Shown here piece after piece: positions 11,184-23,008 of a stretch of DNA of 64,000 nt. Source of the stretch: Annona cherimola (lineage: Eukaryota > Streptophyta > Magnoliopsida > Magnoliales > Annonaceae); NCBI GenBank assembly GCA_030490835.1, contig CM059973.1:56982008-57046007 (forward strand), written 5' to 3'. The notes beneath the pieces are model-generated. The model did not search any database. It was not told where the DNA came from and saw only the letters and a list, made by a program, of their open reading frames with translations. Positions within the stretch are counted from its first letter, which is position 1. Every line of letters starts with the position of its first letter. The translations under genes were made by a program, and so were the position numbers.

Positions 11184-12644
11184 CTTGTTGATCCCAAGTT
11201 TATGGCTATTACCCAAGAGGGGAGGGGTGAATTGGGTATTTTAAAATTTTCACTTAAACAGAAATTTCTCCCTTCTTAATTTAATCCCCTTAATGAAACA
11301 AATGATTAATATGGAGAGAAATACAGCAATAAAATCAGAAATACAAATCACAGCAGTAGACAAAGATTTTATAGTGGTTCGAGCAACTTCCCATACTCCA
11401 CTCTTATAAGCTCACACCCTTTGTGACTTGGGTTCCACTATTGTATTATCAAATACAGCTAGAGCAGCAACTCTCTTCTAGATTTCAGCTCTAAGGGGCG
11501 TGTACAAATCACAGCACAAGTAGGTGACAAGTCTCACTCAAGTCACAACGCTACTTTGCTTTCACTTGGTTCAAAACACTAATATCAAACCAAGTAACAA
11601 ATACAAATATAGAATCAAATAATGAAAGCTACACTTTACAGATTGTGTAGGCAAGTTTCAGCTCGTGGAAGAACTTGTAGAAGAAAGGATTTGATTAGCG
11701 TTGGAGCTTGCAGCAAGTTTGAGATTAGTTCTTCACTCGAAACTTGTATTGATCACTTAATGCTTCGAGAGGATGGTAGTTGGATCTCAGTAATTGCTTT
11801 CTCTAACCTCTAGCTCATTCACTTGAATGCTTATTTATAATGGTAGAGCAAATTCTAATGTTTGGAGGTAGGTAGCGCGCATTTAATGCGCTAATGTTTG
11901 AATTTTTCGACCGTTACAACCCAAGTCAAATACTGGAGTCGACTTAGGGTGCGACTTCGGTTCCCAACAAAGACTTTAAGTTTCACTTCAGGTCGACTTG
12001 GTCCTGGACTTGACCCAAGTCGCAGGTGAAGTCGACTTCGGGTGCGACTTCACTTTCTGTATGCACTTGTTGGAACTTGGATTTCTTGAAAGTGATCTTG
12101 ATTGCTTGCTATTCATCACATTTTATTCTTCCACTAATATTCTTAAACTTGAGAGTTGAATCTTGAAACTTGACATCTTCATCTTTTCTTGGAGTCTTAT
12201 ACTTAGAGTAATTTGATCTTGGAGTTCATAGGAATAGCTCAATGATTATCTCTTGATAAATATACTTGTCTTGAATAATTAAATTTGACCCATTTGCATT
12301 TCTGGATTGTGTATTATCTTCATCTTGACTCAAGTTGAATGTATGGGTCAACTTGAGTTTCAACTTCACTTCACGTCGCATGTGGAGTCGACCTGGGATG
12401 CGACTTTACCCAAGTCGCACATGGAGTCGACTTCGGTTGCGACTTTTCCTGTCTTGGTTCCCAAATTCAGCGCGGGAAGGTTTGAGTTCTTGAAGTCGAT
12501 AATGGAGTCGACTTGGGTCCGCGAATTCACCCAAGTCGCAGTTTGAGTCGACTTGGACTGCGACTTCACTTGCCATGATTCCAAATTTCAGTGCTGGAAG
12601 ATTTTTCTCTTTCCAAGTCGTTCCTGAGTTCGACTTGGGTATTG

Positions 12645-12652
12645 ACTTCACT
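12645..12652. repeat. hAT target-site duplication ACTTCACT, left
   Basis: The 8-bp ACTTCACT immediately precedes the left inverted repeat and recurs at 14371-14378. An 8-bp duplication is diagnostic of the hAT superfamily. Confidence 0.92.
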
Positions 12653-14370
12653 TAGGGGTGGGAATCGGGGCGGGTCGGGGCGGGTCAGGGTGTGCCCAAC
12701 CCTGACCCTACCTTTCAAAAATCTGGTTTGACCCTTATTTTTTTTCGGGTCGGGACAAAGTCTGTTTGACCCTTACTTTTTTTCATTAGGTGTCTGGACA
12801 AAATTTGGGTCGGGAACGGGTCGGGTAAAAAACTACGGGTCAAGTAAGAATTTTTTACGAATTTATGAACCTATCAAGCATAAAGACAAATATGTATTAA
12901 ATTTAACTACTATATGTTCCAATCTATTACTAATCAGTCAAAGTAAAATATAAATACTTAAATAAAACATGAGTATTTATTCACTAATATAAGAATAAGT
13001 TAATGAAACATACCTCATTCAAAATTCATTTTACAATTTGAATATTGAACCACTAATTGTTTGAACTCATTCCATGTCTTTTGTTGTTTACCTTCAACAA
13101 AAATAATAATGATGTCACAATTAGAATTAAAATGATAACTGTTTAAGTATGTAGCAGGAGAGCAGTTTTACCTGAATAGTATAAAAATTGTTGATAATAC
13201 TTTTGTGTTGTAATAAAAGCTTCTAGAAGGCATGACTTAAATAACACCTGTGCAATGCAATTAATAAAACAAAACCACAAGCAATAACACTTTCGACCAC
13301 AATTAAATAACGACATACACTTTGAATGCAAGTATTTGAGAGTTTTGTAAAAATCTAATCTACATTAATAAGTAGAAGCAGAAGTATTTTGTAAATATTG
13401 AATCATATCATTTGCAATTTTGCACTTTGGGGAGAAATTAGAAAAATATTTCCAATTAATCATGTTGCAATTATTGGGTTAAACAATGCATGATATCAAT
13501 GCCAAATAGAAAAAACCAATTAATCATGCTGCAGCTATTGGGTTAAACAATGCAACATCATTGCCAAACAGAAATTAGGAAGTAATCATGCTGCAACAAT
13601 TGGGTTAAAAGAACACGCACGCCAACGCACGCAACAGCAGGCAAGGGCTTTCGGCAGGCTGCGACGGCGATGCTAGGCTGCGACGGTGATGTCTTGGCAA
13701 GGCCTGTTGCTGCTTGCGCGGGAAGACGTTGCCGATCGAGGGGGAAGATGCTGCTGGCCTGCTGCTGCTCGCGCGGGAAGACGCTGCCGCTCGAGGGGGA
13801 AGATGTTGCTGGCCTGCTGCTCGATGGCCTGCCACTTGAGCGGGAAGATGCTGCTGGCCTGCTGCTCGAGCAGGAAGATGCTTCAATGGCGACGGCAGGC
13901 AAGGGCTTTCGGCAGGCTTCAATGGCGACGGCGATGTTAGGCTTCGATGGTGACAGCAAGGCAAGGCGGAATGGCAGATGTTGCTACTCGCGCGGGAAGA
14001 CGCTGCTGCTCGAGCAGGAACATGCTTCAATGGCGACGGCAGGCAAGGGCTTTCGGCAGGCTTCAATGGCGACGGCAGGCGGCGACGACGATGGTAGGCT
14101 ACGACGGTGACGGCAGGGCAACGTTTGAAAGGTTAGGGCTTGAAAGAGGGTGCTCGAGCAGAGCAATGGGTATGGGTTACGGGCATATAATCTAGGCATG
14201 GCTACGGGTCAGCGGGTCGGGACGGGTCTGCAGTATAAGCGGGTCGGGATCCACTAGGTCCGCCCCGACCCGCCCTTTTTAAAAATTTTCAAAACTTCGA
14301 CCCGCCCCGCCCCGCCCCGGTATAAAACAGGGGCGGGTCACGGGTCGACCCGCCCCGATTCTCACCCCTA
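12653..14370. mobile_element. Non-autonomous hAT-type DNA transposon, 1,718 bp
   Basis: The terminal inverted repeats are 12653-12674 and 14349-14370: the left begins TAGGGGTGGGAATCGG and the right, reverse-complemented, TAGGGGTGAGAATCGG, with one mismatch in 22 bases. A perfect 8-bp duplication ACTTCACT flanks it. Both subterminal zones repeat CGGGTCGGG-type hexamers to octamers, like transposase-binding arrays of hAT elements. No transposase domain is visible. The middle is AT-rich to about 13600, then abruptly GC-rich with internal tandem repeats, listed separately. It inserted into the copia LTR after that element integrated. Confidence 0.9.
13615..14115. repeat. GC-rich internal tandem repeats of the hAT element
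   Basis: GCAAGGGCTTTCGGCAGGCT recurs near 13641, 13899 and 14043, and GAAGATGCTGCTGGCCTGCT-type units recur between 13740 and 13880. Composition contrasts sharply with the AT-rich DNA on either side. Open frames here in several phases encode only Ala/Ser/Pro/Arg repeats (for example SSRPAASS), as GC-rich repeats do by chance. It could be captured or slippage-expanded DNA; I cannot tell which. Confidence 0.7.
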
Positions 14371-14378
14371 ACTTCACT
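14371..14378. repeat. hAT target-site duplication ACTTCACT, right
   Basis: Second copy of the 8-bp duplication, directly after the right inverted repeat. Confidence 0.92.
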
Positions 14379-14550
14379 CAAGTCGATAGCTAAGTCGACT
14401 TGGCTTGCGACTTGGTCTGTCAAGTTTTGAATTTTAATTTTCTAACCTTTAAACAATTTCAACAAATCATATTAGTACCCAAAACATTCTCAAATTGAGT
14501 TGTTAATCATCAAAACACAGATTGTGCTTAATTTGCCATTGATTCCAACA

Positions 14551-14932
14551 AGTTTGTATTTATTTTCTTTTCTGGTATGGACACTTTACTATGGTTATAG
14601 ATATTTTCTGCAGAAATAAAGTATTCGGTATTTTGGTTTTGGTTTGATCTCGCCAAATAAATTGGACCAATTGGAAATAGGCATGTTAGATCACATTACA
14701 TGTAATTTTCGTACTACGCATTTGTACTTGATCTATGTCGTTTGGTTATATTTGATATACGTAACCATGGATGGGTCTAGTTGTAATAAATGTGACAAAG
14801 GTCGCCTTGGTCTTATATTGGCATAACTAATGGACGAGATTGTTCAAAGATGATTTTTTGTATGATAGCAAAAGATTTTAAGCTCAAAAGGTTATATATA
14901 ATTATAAAATATATGTAGTCCAAGTGGGAGAT
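14551..14932 (+). mobile_element. 3' internal remnant of a second copia element with polypurine tract
   Basis: AT-rich DNA without recognisable coding that ends in AAGTGGGAGATT (14921-14932), the usual copia polypurine tract placed against the LTR start. It appears cut at the left by the LTR of the minus-strand copia element, so that element may have inserted here. Confidence 0.5.
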
Positions 14933-15392
14933 TGTTGGAATTTTGGACACATATATATATTAATTATATATATACTATCATAAATAATAATCTAATTTTT
15001 AAAGTGATCCTATAAGATTTTATAGGCCTAAGTCATCTAATAAAGTATGAGTCTCTTCTGCGTAGAAACCCTATAACCTAATTTCTAATTTTTATTTTTA
15101 TGATGGACTAAATTAGAAATACGAAAGATGGGCTTCCTATATAAACGGTTGTGGTCCCCGGGTTATACACTGATTAGGGTTTCTTTTCTAACATCCCATC
15201 ATTGGAAAAAAGGAGTCACATTCTCTAGAAAACCCTAGGGCATTAACTTGGAAGACCCCAAAACCAAAAAATTCAACAACAATTGCTCCTATGGATTCGG
15301 TACGCTTCTGCTTATGATTTATATTTCTTAGTAATTTAGCATGGAGGATCTTGGGGTGATTAATGGTTTTAATCAATAAGATTTTTCCAACA
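14933..15392 (+). mobile_element. Copia LTR, 460 bp, plus strand
   Basis: It begins TGTTGGAATTTTGG right after a polypurine tract and ends TTTTTCCAACA, so its ends form the short inverted repeat TGTTGG...CCAACA. A TATA-like CCTATATAAACGG lies at about 15136-15148. No primer-binding site follows, so it is the 3' LTR of a plus-strand element. Confidence 0.7.
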
Positions 15393-15546
15393 TAATTCAC
15401 ATGTTCTTCCGTGTCTATTTTTCGACGTGGAAAAGTTGCCCCTAGTGCAGAATGGACCTGTTACTCATACAATATGTCAGCATAAAAGCAATATGATGAG
15501 CCCATTGAAGTGGATATAAAATCGTTGTACACAAAATCTTATGTGT
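15393..15546. other. Unassigned spacer
   Basis: AT-rich flank between the copia LTR and the MITE. Nothing else is recognised. Confidence 0.5.
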
Positions 15547-15959
15547 TTTAAAAAGGAGGAATGATTTAGTTAGGCCGGACTAAACAAATGTCTCACTTAG
15601 ATCACCTCAAAAAACTCATTTCCAATCACTTTTGTTTTTATTTTTTTCTTCATACACTTATTTATTTAAGTATATTATCATATAAACCAAGTTTTACTAT
15701 TTTTAGTATGCGTATATTTTTTAAAATTTTTAAACATCTACGTGTATATATGTATTTAAAATAGTCCTATCTTTAAAAATCTAAAAAATATATATACACA
15801 TATCCAGAAATGATAAAACTTAGTTTATATATTAAATATATATAAATAAACAAGTATATAAAGAAAAAGCAAAAAAATTGTTATAAATAGGTTTTTTCTG
15901 ATAGGCTAAGAGAAGTATTTGCTTAACTCGGACTAACAAGATCACTCCTCTTTAAAAAG
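15547..15959. mobile_element. Mutator-type MITE (15556-15950) with 9-bp target duplication
   Basis: The element of 395 bp has ends GAGGAATGATTTAGTTAG and, from the other side, GAGGAGTGATCTTGTTAG. Similarity extends about 45 bases inward with substitutions. TTTAAAAAG is duplicated perfectly at 15547-15555 and 15951-15959. A 9-bp duplication is typical of Mutator-like elements. It is non-coding. A sibling with the same GAGGAATGAT end sits at 22517-22894. Confidence 0.85.
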
Positions 15960-17184
15960 TACTATTGTAGGTAGCACATCTACAGCGTAGCCTAATGAAA
16001 CCTTAGTCCTCTTTAAACACAGCAACAACAACACACACTTCCTACAACAATTTTTTATAATAAATAAAAAATTGTTGCATATGGTATTGTAAATGGAAAA
16101 TATTTTTTTGTATTTTATATAAGATAATTAAACGTTTGTTGTATATAATTCCATGTGCACTAATTTGTGTTCTAATTTTGATTATATTCCCACTCGTTTG
16201 CTTTATTTAAGCATCCGTGAACTACTATATGTAGCCGCATGTTGGGAAAATATTTATTTTTATAACGTAGCAAAATATTTATTGCTTATAACACTGAACA
16301 ACAATTTTATTATTATATGTTAAAAAATTTTCGTTTTATTTATTTATTTTTTTTGTAATTGTTATCCTGAATGCGTTGGCTGGTTTTGTACTTGAATCAT
16401 ATTTATCAGTGTCAAGACTATATATGCCCGTTGGAAGAAAACTAGTTTGTGCGACGCAGAAATTTGTCATTATATGTATTAATACAGACTATGATATCAC
16501 TATAACTAAGTTATTATTATAAGTAGTCACACAAGGCTTTTGTGATAAAAAAAATTTTTGAATTTATCAGTAAAGATTGTGGTTTTAGTGATAATTTTAG
16601 TTATAAAAAGTCACTTTTTATCGGTGTGTTTTACATTATGTCATCATATCTCAATTCATATTACAATCAAGCTTAAGAATCGCTATATTTTTATCTCATT
16701 TCATATATATGTATATATAATAAAGTTCAAATATCCTTATAAATTTTTTTTTACTATCAACTAGAAGGGAGACCTCACGCTCCCCACCTACGAGACCACT
16801 GCTACAATCATGAGTCGAAAGGGGGACTAATGCTCCCACCTTCCCATATGAGATTTCATTTATAGCCTTAACAACTACTGCGAGCACTACTATCACCCTA
16901 GCAATGCATGGGTGGCCACTAAAAGGTCACTTTTTGCAACATTTATTATATTATTGGCACTAAAAGCTAGTTATTAGCGATAATAGTTATTTATGTCACT
17001 AAATACAATATTATGATAAAAAAAAAAGATGTTTAGCAATACCAAAAGTATTAAGACTAAAATATGCATCCGCCCATAATGAATGTCCTCCTTGCACCAG
17101 GAAATGCAATCTCACTTGAAAGCGATGCATATGTAAACATACTGGCAATGGAATAGCTCTTGCACGTTTCTGTTAGGGCAGCTG
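15960..17184. other. Gene-free AT-rich stretch
   Basis: No gene is seen. Around 16560-16640 and 16910-17030 there are loosely inverted sequences built on GTCACTTTTTA and CACTAAAAG, possibly the ends of a decayed DNA transposon. Between them is an ordinary spacer. Confidence 0.35.
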
Positions 17185-17570
17185 TATATATAGGATTCTG
17201 ATTAAGTGCAGACAAACTATACCATAGTTATAGTTCAGTCCACAGTAAATGATCCTCATTTGATCATGGAATCAATTTCTATTTCATTCATTATATTTAG
17301 AATTATTTACTTTAATAGTGTATCAATTTTCATCCAAATCAAACATGTGTATGAGCCCTATCTTAAAATGATATGAAATTAATGTAATAAAATAGTTCAG
17401 TGTAAATATCAATTTTAAAGTTGTATTTTCAACATCTAAACCGTCAAAAGTAAGTTTTTATATAAATAAATGATTATATAAAGTATTATTATATTTTAAT
17501 GCATGTGGGGCTCGTTTTGCAGCATAATGCACTGTAATTATGGTGCAATCTATCTGCATTGGATCATATC
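17185..17570 (-). repeat. Family-1 non-autonomous repeat copy
   Basis: Its inner core (AATAAATGATTATATAAAGTATT, ATCTAAACCGTC, ATCCAAATCAAACATGTGTATGAGCCC) and its outer parts (TGCACTGTAATTATGGTGCAATC near 17528 and AAGTGCAGACAAACTATACCATA near 17205) match the cluster at 23-27 kb in reverse orientation. The ends are inverted relative to one another, as in a MITE. It has no coding capacity. Confidence 0.6.
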
Positions 17571-18962
17571 TCATATATATGTACATATAAGAATGATTAT
17601 ATACAATATATTGTATATATATTTAAGTTATAATATTCATTTTAAAATTTTAATTTTATTTATTTATGATTTTTTCTTCATAAATGTATGCACACATGGA
17701 AGGTCTTTGAAAGACACACACATAACCCATATCCCATAGCATATGGAAGAAATTCTCAGTAGTTCTCATAAATCTTTTGATAGATTAGTGTCATCTAGAT
17801 TCTGGTAGTATAGTCGATTTCAGTATGAGATTTTAATCTAATCAAGCAGTGAAGTTTGAGAGGCAATCTTCTGATTTTTTTCGCTTTCGATAAATCAAAT
17901 ATGTAACGAATTCTTAATTTTCAATAATATACATGCAGCCACAAAAAAATCGCAGTGCCAAAACGTATGTCCGCAATTCAAAGGAGCCTTAGTTGAGTTG
18001 AAAGAGTTGCAGGATTATGGTTTTGGATTGGATGACTTGTGCTTTGCTTTACTCCTGTTCTTAAAATTCGTCCCTTATTCTTAGTTGGACAGTGGTAGCA
18101 TGGAATTCAGAATAACAGAGAATTTGTGGATTGGCGGAATTGGTTACAAAATTGTGTCAGAAAGGGTTTGAAGGTGTTTCATCCCAAATGGTCCGATTCA
18201 CATATTTTAATGCTAGGTTTTTTGTTTATGCGGTTGTAGAGTGCTGACTCCTGAGGTACTTCCTCATCACCAAAATATACACGCCTTCCCATATGAGAGT
18301 TTATCCAGATTTTAAATTTATTTTAGAAAAAAAAAAAAGACATTTTTCTGAACTCTGTAAAAATGCGTTTGTGGAAGGCTGTTGTTAGGTGATATATTTG
18401 CTTCACAGTGGGCACACCACATGCATTAAAATATTAAGCTACTTGGACAAAGTAAGGATGGACCCTACTTTTATCTTATTTTAAAAATCTCCATGCTACC
18501 CTCTTTTTAAGCCAAGTTGGTTTGTCGCTACCCTATCTTTTTTTTTCAAATGTGAGTAGGTTTTGGTTCCAATTTCAAATTGATTTCCAAAAATATTATG
18601 CCATCATATTCATCTACTATGATAATACTGATTACATCAACTTCCATAAGCCATCAAATTATTTTCACATATTTGTGCCCAAGACAATTGTTATCATCCA
18701 TCAGATACAGGTATGCTAGAACATTCAACCTGTACAAACATGCAATTTGTACAAGTCAGCAAATTCAATAGAGTACTGACTATCTATCACTATTTACTTA
18801 TTTTTATTAACGAATAAAATTTTCTAAAACAATAGAAACTCAACAACATACGTAATCAACAAATAAATAAACATGGGGTATCGATGCAGTTTGATTCATG
18901 GATGTGGTCGAATAAAATTGCAAGAACAAATGGAGATGTGGAAGAAAAAAAAAAAAAATTAA

Positions 18963-18964
<2 letters not shown>
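17571..18964. other. Gene-free AT-rich stretch
   Basis: No recognisable gene, element or RNA. The short frames at 18522-18771 are low-complexity and match nothing I know. Confidence 0.4.

Positions 18965-18995
<31 letters not shown>
18965..18995. repeat. (GA)n microsatellite
   Basis: About 15 GA units following an A-rich run. Confidence 0.95.
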
Positions 18996-18997
<2 letters not shown>

Positions 18998-20639
18998 AAC
19001 AGGGTTGCGGGACCATGGGAGGGTGGGATGAAATTGCAAGAAGAAGAAGAAGGGACGTGAGAAAAAAGGAGAAGAACCAAGGATGTGGGACGTGGGAAGG
19101 TGGGTGCTAGGTTGGTCTCACGACTTCTAAAGAAGGAACAAAGGCAGCGAAAGCAAGGATGAAAGGAAAAAAATAATATTTTTGAAGAATAAGATGAAAG
19201 AAAAAAATAATGTTTTTGAAGAATAAAAAAGCCTTACCTGGTTTCGCAGCAACTGCAATAATGAATAGAAGAGAAATTTGAGCGCCTATTTCTCATATCC
19301 ACATCATACAATTGCACACGGCTTTGGGGAAAATCGCAAGGAATTAGGGAATCACATGAGTAAGATTTGCATATTGTATATTATATTAATACATGAATTT
19401 TTAAACAAACACGACCCTATGGCTAGAAAACCTAGAACCGAACCTACACATTTTAGAGCACCCAATGGTTCACGTCAAGGGTACCCTACCAGAGTTCAAT
19501 ATTGTAAAATTCAGATCCAACCGGCCGGTTCGACTGATTCTACCAGAACCGATAACCTAGCTGGTCCAATTTACCCCGGTTACCAGTTAAGAGAAATAAA
19601 CCAGTTTGAACTAGTTTAGCCAGACCGGTTTCCAGTTTCTCACTTAGCTGGCATAACCGATTTACATGTCTGGCATATATGAATAGAAAAACCCCTCTTG
19701 ATCTCCCTCTTGATCTCCCTCTTGATTTTTCAAAGCCCATTTCCCTCGATATTTTTCCAAGCCTAAATCCCTTTTCGTCCTTCTCTTTTGGTGCACCCTT
19801 TGTCCTAATGTCCTCTTCATAGCTTTTGCATTTGCAATTCCTCTTTTCTTCCACTTCCATAGTAGCGTTTCAAAAATCTGATGTTGAGCAATTGGAAGAT
19901 TTGAAATTCCAGCCCGTACAGCAACATAATCGAAAGATTCAAAATTCCATCTTCCACAGCAAAAATGGAGTCGCGGTCATAGCCAATCGTGGTCCAGCTG
20001 CCTGGCTACAAAATCACTCCTATTCCCTTATGATCGTGTTTAGTCTTCCATTACTCCCTGGTTGGTCGAGCTCAGTTGGTACTGCAGTTGGTCGGTGTTG
20101 GCCTATTAGGTGAGTAATCGCTCTGTGTCCTGATTTCTTTCGGTCTTCCCTATTTGCAATTATTTTTAAGTTGTTTATGGCTTAATGGATTGCTCCCAGT
20201 TTCTTGTGGTTGCAATTTGTTTTCCTGTTTGTTAATTGGTACGAATAGTTTAGTTGTTTGCTTCCCGATTTGCTAAATACTAGTTTCTTATTCATGCTAT
20301 TAGTCGAATTTGTTTGATAGCAATGTGTTGCTAATTTGCTACTAACTATTTGTTGTGCATTTAAATGGAAATTAATTGATTGATTTCATAACTTTGAAAT
20401 TTACTATATGCTATTGTTGTTTTATGTTAATTTCTAACCTCATGAATTCCTATATCTGTTATAGTTTTTGTTTTTGTATCGGTCGTGAAAAAAAATTTAA
20501 CCTTAAGGTATAAAAATTTCAAATTATGATTCTAATTTATATTTTTCTCAACCTTTCAAATTGTAGGATTTTAGCTTAAAATCTATTAAATATTTTATAA
20601 AAAATGTCAATATACCGGTTTAATCCAGTTTTCACAAAC
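18996..20639. other. Unassigned stretch with ACCGGTT-rich segment
   Basis: 19505-19640 repeats motifs like CCGGTT, ACCGGTT and AACCAGTT, suggesting a decayed repeat. The longest frames here (19278-19619 plus, 19540-19860 minus, 19826-20113 plus) overlap this segment or lack any recognisable domain. A possible donor-like GGTGAGTAATC occurs at 20109, but no neighbouring exon can be supported. Confidence 0.35.
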
Positions 20640-21349
20640 AATTGAATCACAACCAATCTTTTGACCAGTACAATTCTAACAACATTGTCCGAGTTGCACC
20701 TTTACTTTTTCCCATTTACTTTTGCATCCGCACCTACAAGGCTCAGGTGGATCATGACTTTTACAGAATTTTTGTTTTACTCAGAAAGGATGTGTTTGGC
20801 AATGTTAAAAAAAATGTCAATTTAAGACTTTTTGCTCTCCATAATTGCCTTATTTTTTAATTATTTCTTCACATTTTTTTATATAACTGCCCAACTTTTC
20901 AATCATCTCTACACAATTACCTATACGACTAACTTATCTATTTTAATTCTATTCTCTTTACTCTTCATCATTACCTCTATCATATAACTTTATTTTCTTT
21001 CGATATATTAACTTTTATATCAAAAACTTTTCATCCAAAAGTTTATTTAAAATTGCAGATTTGCCTATAAATCCTAAATCTTTTTTAAAATAACCATGCA
21101 AATAATAAAATTATAAAATGTAAGAAAATAATTTTAAAAATATCATAAATTTATTGTTTACAATGGTATTTTCATCATTTTAAAAAAAAGTTTAAGTTTT
21201 ATAACTATGCCAATAGTTTCAGGCGAATCTTATAGGTATGATGCAAATTTCATAAAAAATCATAGCAAAGCTAAAATCTCAATCAATAGGTACTGATGCA
21301 AAAACCCATTCTGACAAACAATGAAAGTGACATATAAGGACTCACTTCT
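20640..21349. other. Gene-free AT-rich stretch
   Basis: A segment starting near 20785 (ATGTGTTTGGCAATGTT) resembles the start of the MITE-like repeat at about 44865. Otherwise nothing is recognised. Confidence 0.3.
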
Positions 21350-21850
21350 ATGTAATCGGATTACATAAAAGTAGTTCCATATAATCCCCTCAAATTTTAA
21401 AATTTTGATGTTAGATGGAAAATCTAATTCATTCATTGTATTTAACATCATTTGTTTAGTAATGAAACCAAGTTTCATCCAAATTTAGTATGTGCATAGG
21501 TCACATTTGCTCAAAAATAGGTACATTCATGTGTAAATTAGGAAAAATATTTAAATTCATTCACATATATACTAGAATGTAGTAATACTTTATAGAATCA
21601 TTTATCCATGTAATCGTGATATTATTTTAGATAGTTTAGATGTTGAAAACGCTACTTAAAAATTGATATTTAACATTAAATTATTTTATTACATTGATTT
21701 TGCATTTTATAGACAGGGCCCATATATAGTGATATTAAACAAGTGAAAGAGTTTCCATAATAATATAGGTTATGCTAGACAAAATCTATTGAGTAGATTT
21801 TTCATCAACTATCTAAATACTGAAAATGAAGGGGTTTCATTGAAGCATCA
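21350..21850 (+). repeat. Family-2 non-autonomous repeat copy
   Basis: It begins near GGATTACATAAAAG and CCCCTCAAATTTTAAAAT and ends with AAAATGAAGGGGTTTCAT, which are inverted relative to each other. The core has the landmark AGAATCATTTATCCATGTAA and TAGTTTAGATGTTGAAAAC shared with the copies at 23.4-25.9, 28.3 and 42.9 kb. Confidence 0.6.
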
Positions 21851-22507
21851 CAAGATAATGTAATGACTTCCTACGTTGGAAGTTTCCCTCTAAAGATCCC
21901 CAATGTTAGTTTTTTTTTTATGAAAACCTAAAGTTAGTTAAATATTCAAGATTTTTAAAACTTCATCTTAGAGTTTTGTCTAATGTATTTTAAATATTAG
22001 TTACTACAATTTTTTCTACATGTTATTTATTTGTAAATTCATGAAAAATTTTCCAGCCTATAATTAGAAGTTAGATTATTTTATAGACTTAAATTGGATT
22101 CCAGGGAAATATTTCAGCATTACTTATATATTTTATTATTATTTATTTATTTTATGTATATTTCTGAGATATTAAACATTACTCTGATTGAATTTTTAGA
22201 TAAACATGAAAAATACAATTAATAAAACTACTTGAAAATTGAAATCGCTCTTGAAAATTTTCCCATATAAAAATTTAATTAAGAATATTTAAACAGCTAC
22301 ATATGATAATTATTGCAATCTCAAAAAAGCCCTGATTAATATCTTTACATTTGACCCCATAACCACCGCATAAACCCCAGTTTCGAATTTCGAACTTTTT
22401 ATATCTGTCATTAAGGAGGATGCAAGTAGTAATATTTTCCGTGTTATTTAGCGGAATGAATCCCCGGATAAATCTATGTGGCCAACGATTCACTCGGGAA
22501 CCCTCTT
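21851..22507. other. Gene-free AT-rich stretch
   Basis: No recognisable gene or element. Confidence 0.4.
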
Positions 22508-22903
22508 TTCTTTTTAGAGGAATGATTCAATACTTGGAAGCCTCCACACTTACTCTTCATTTTAAAATTTTAAAACATAATTTTTAAAATCTAAGTCATT
22601 GGTGATGTTTAATACATCTTATTTTATCATGCTACAAAAAAATTTTATTGGAAATTTATATCGTGTAAAAAATTAGTATCTATTAAGAGTATCTAATTAC
22701 TAGAATTTTTGAAAAATGTACAGTATCAATATAGTATATAAAAATTTTCAATGCATGTAGATGTTGGAAACATAAATAAATACACACAGATAAACATGAT
22801 AAATGGTTTAGATTCTTCAAAAAATATTTTAAAATTAAAAACAAAAGGTAAGCATGGAGGCATTTATGCTTAAGTAAGTGTTGAATCATTCCTCTTCTTT
22901 TTA
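22508..22903. mobile_element. Mutator-type MITE (22517-22894) with 9-bp target duplication
   Basis: A 378-bp element with ends GAGGAATGATTCAATACTT and, from the other side, GAGGAATGATTCAACACTT. TTCTTTTTA is duplicated exactly at 22508-22516 and 22895-22903. The first ten terminal bases match the left end of the MITE at 15556, so both belong to one family. Confidence 0.88.
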
Positions 22904-22962
22904 ATGGCAACGGGAGCCCTTTCTTTGATGTGCCAAAAGGTTTGTCATAGCAACATAACTGA

Positions 22963-23008
22963 ATATATATATATATATATACACAGACACAGAGAGAGAG
23001 AGAGAGAG
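22963..23008. repeat. (TA)n-(GA)n compound microsatellite
   Basis: A TA run, then CACAGACAC, then a GA run, directly against a family-1 repeat copy. Similar TATATA-GAGAGA junctions occur at 25061-25084 and 26706-26720, also beside family-1 copies. Confidence 0.9.

Larger units (their letters stand above)
2049..14550 (-). mobile_element. Degenerate Ty1/copia retrotransposon, SIRE-like, with two nested insertions
   Basis: On the minus strand the order is 5' LTR (11186-14550), Met-tRNA primer-binding site (11172-11183), gag (11137 to 10565, resuming at 6467), CCHC knuckle, protease, integrase, reverse transcriptase, RNase H and polypurine tract. Integrase before reverse transcriptase is the copia order. 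The reading frame is broken by many stops and frameshifts, so the element is dead. Gag is split by a 4.09-kb insertion and the 5' LTR by a hAT element. The 3' LTR is missing or reduced to a remnant left of 2049, so the element's own target duplication cannot be checked. The long LTR (about 1.64 kb without the hAT) and the gag type suggest the SIRE/Maximus branch; that placement is an inference. Confidence 0.9.
11186..14550 (-). mobile_element. Copia 5' LTR, interrupted by a hAT element
   Basis: On the minus strand it begins TGTTGGAATCAATGG at 14550 and ends GGGATCAACA at 11186, next to the primer-binding site. Without the 1,718-bp hAT and its duplicated 8 bases it would be about 1.64 kb. The part at 12640-11930, and 14430-14380 across the hAT, is packed with the palindrome AAGTCGACTT and degenerate forms. 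Near the 3' end, GAAGTTGCTCGAACCACTAT (about 11368-11387) and CCCAATTCACCCCTCCC are conserved in the related LTR at 50.3-50.6 kb. The reading frames at 12307-12651 are products of the repeated motif. Confidence 0.88.

Noticed and set aside
12307..12651. Frames with repeated VDS-CDLG-like peptides
   Set aside because: They are direct translations of the AAGTCGACTT motif repeats in the copia LTR.
13558..14199. Overlapping frames of 70-153 codons in the hAT element
   Set aside because: GC-rich tandem repeats open in several phases at once; low-complexity Ala/Ser/Pro/Arg with no domain.
20058..20100. GAGCTCAGTTGGTA as a tRNA A box
   Set aside because: No B box at the right distance and no cloverleaf.
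19278..20113. Three 95-113-codon frames as a candidate host gene
   Set aside because: They overlap an ACCGGTT-rich repeat or lack any recognisable domain; the donor-like site at 20109 has no supportable partner.
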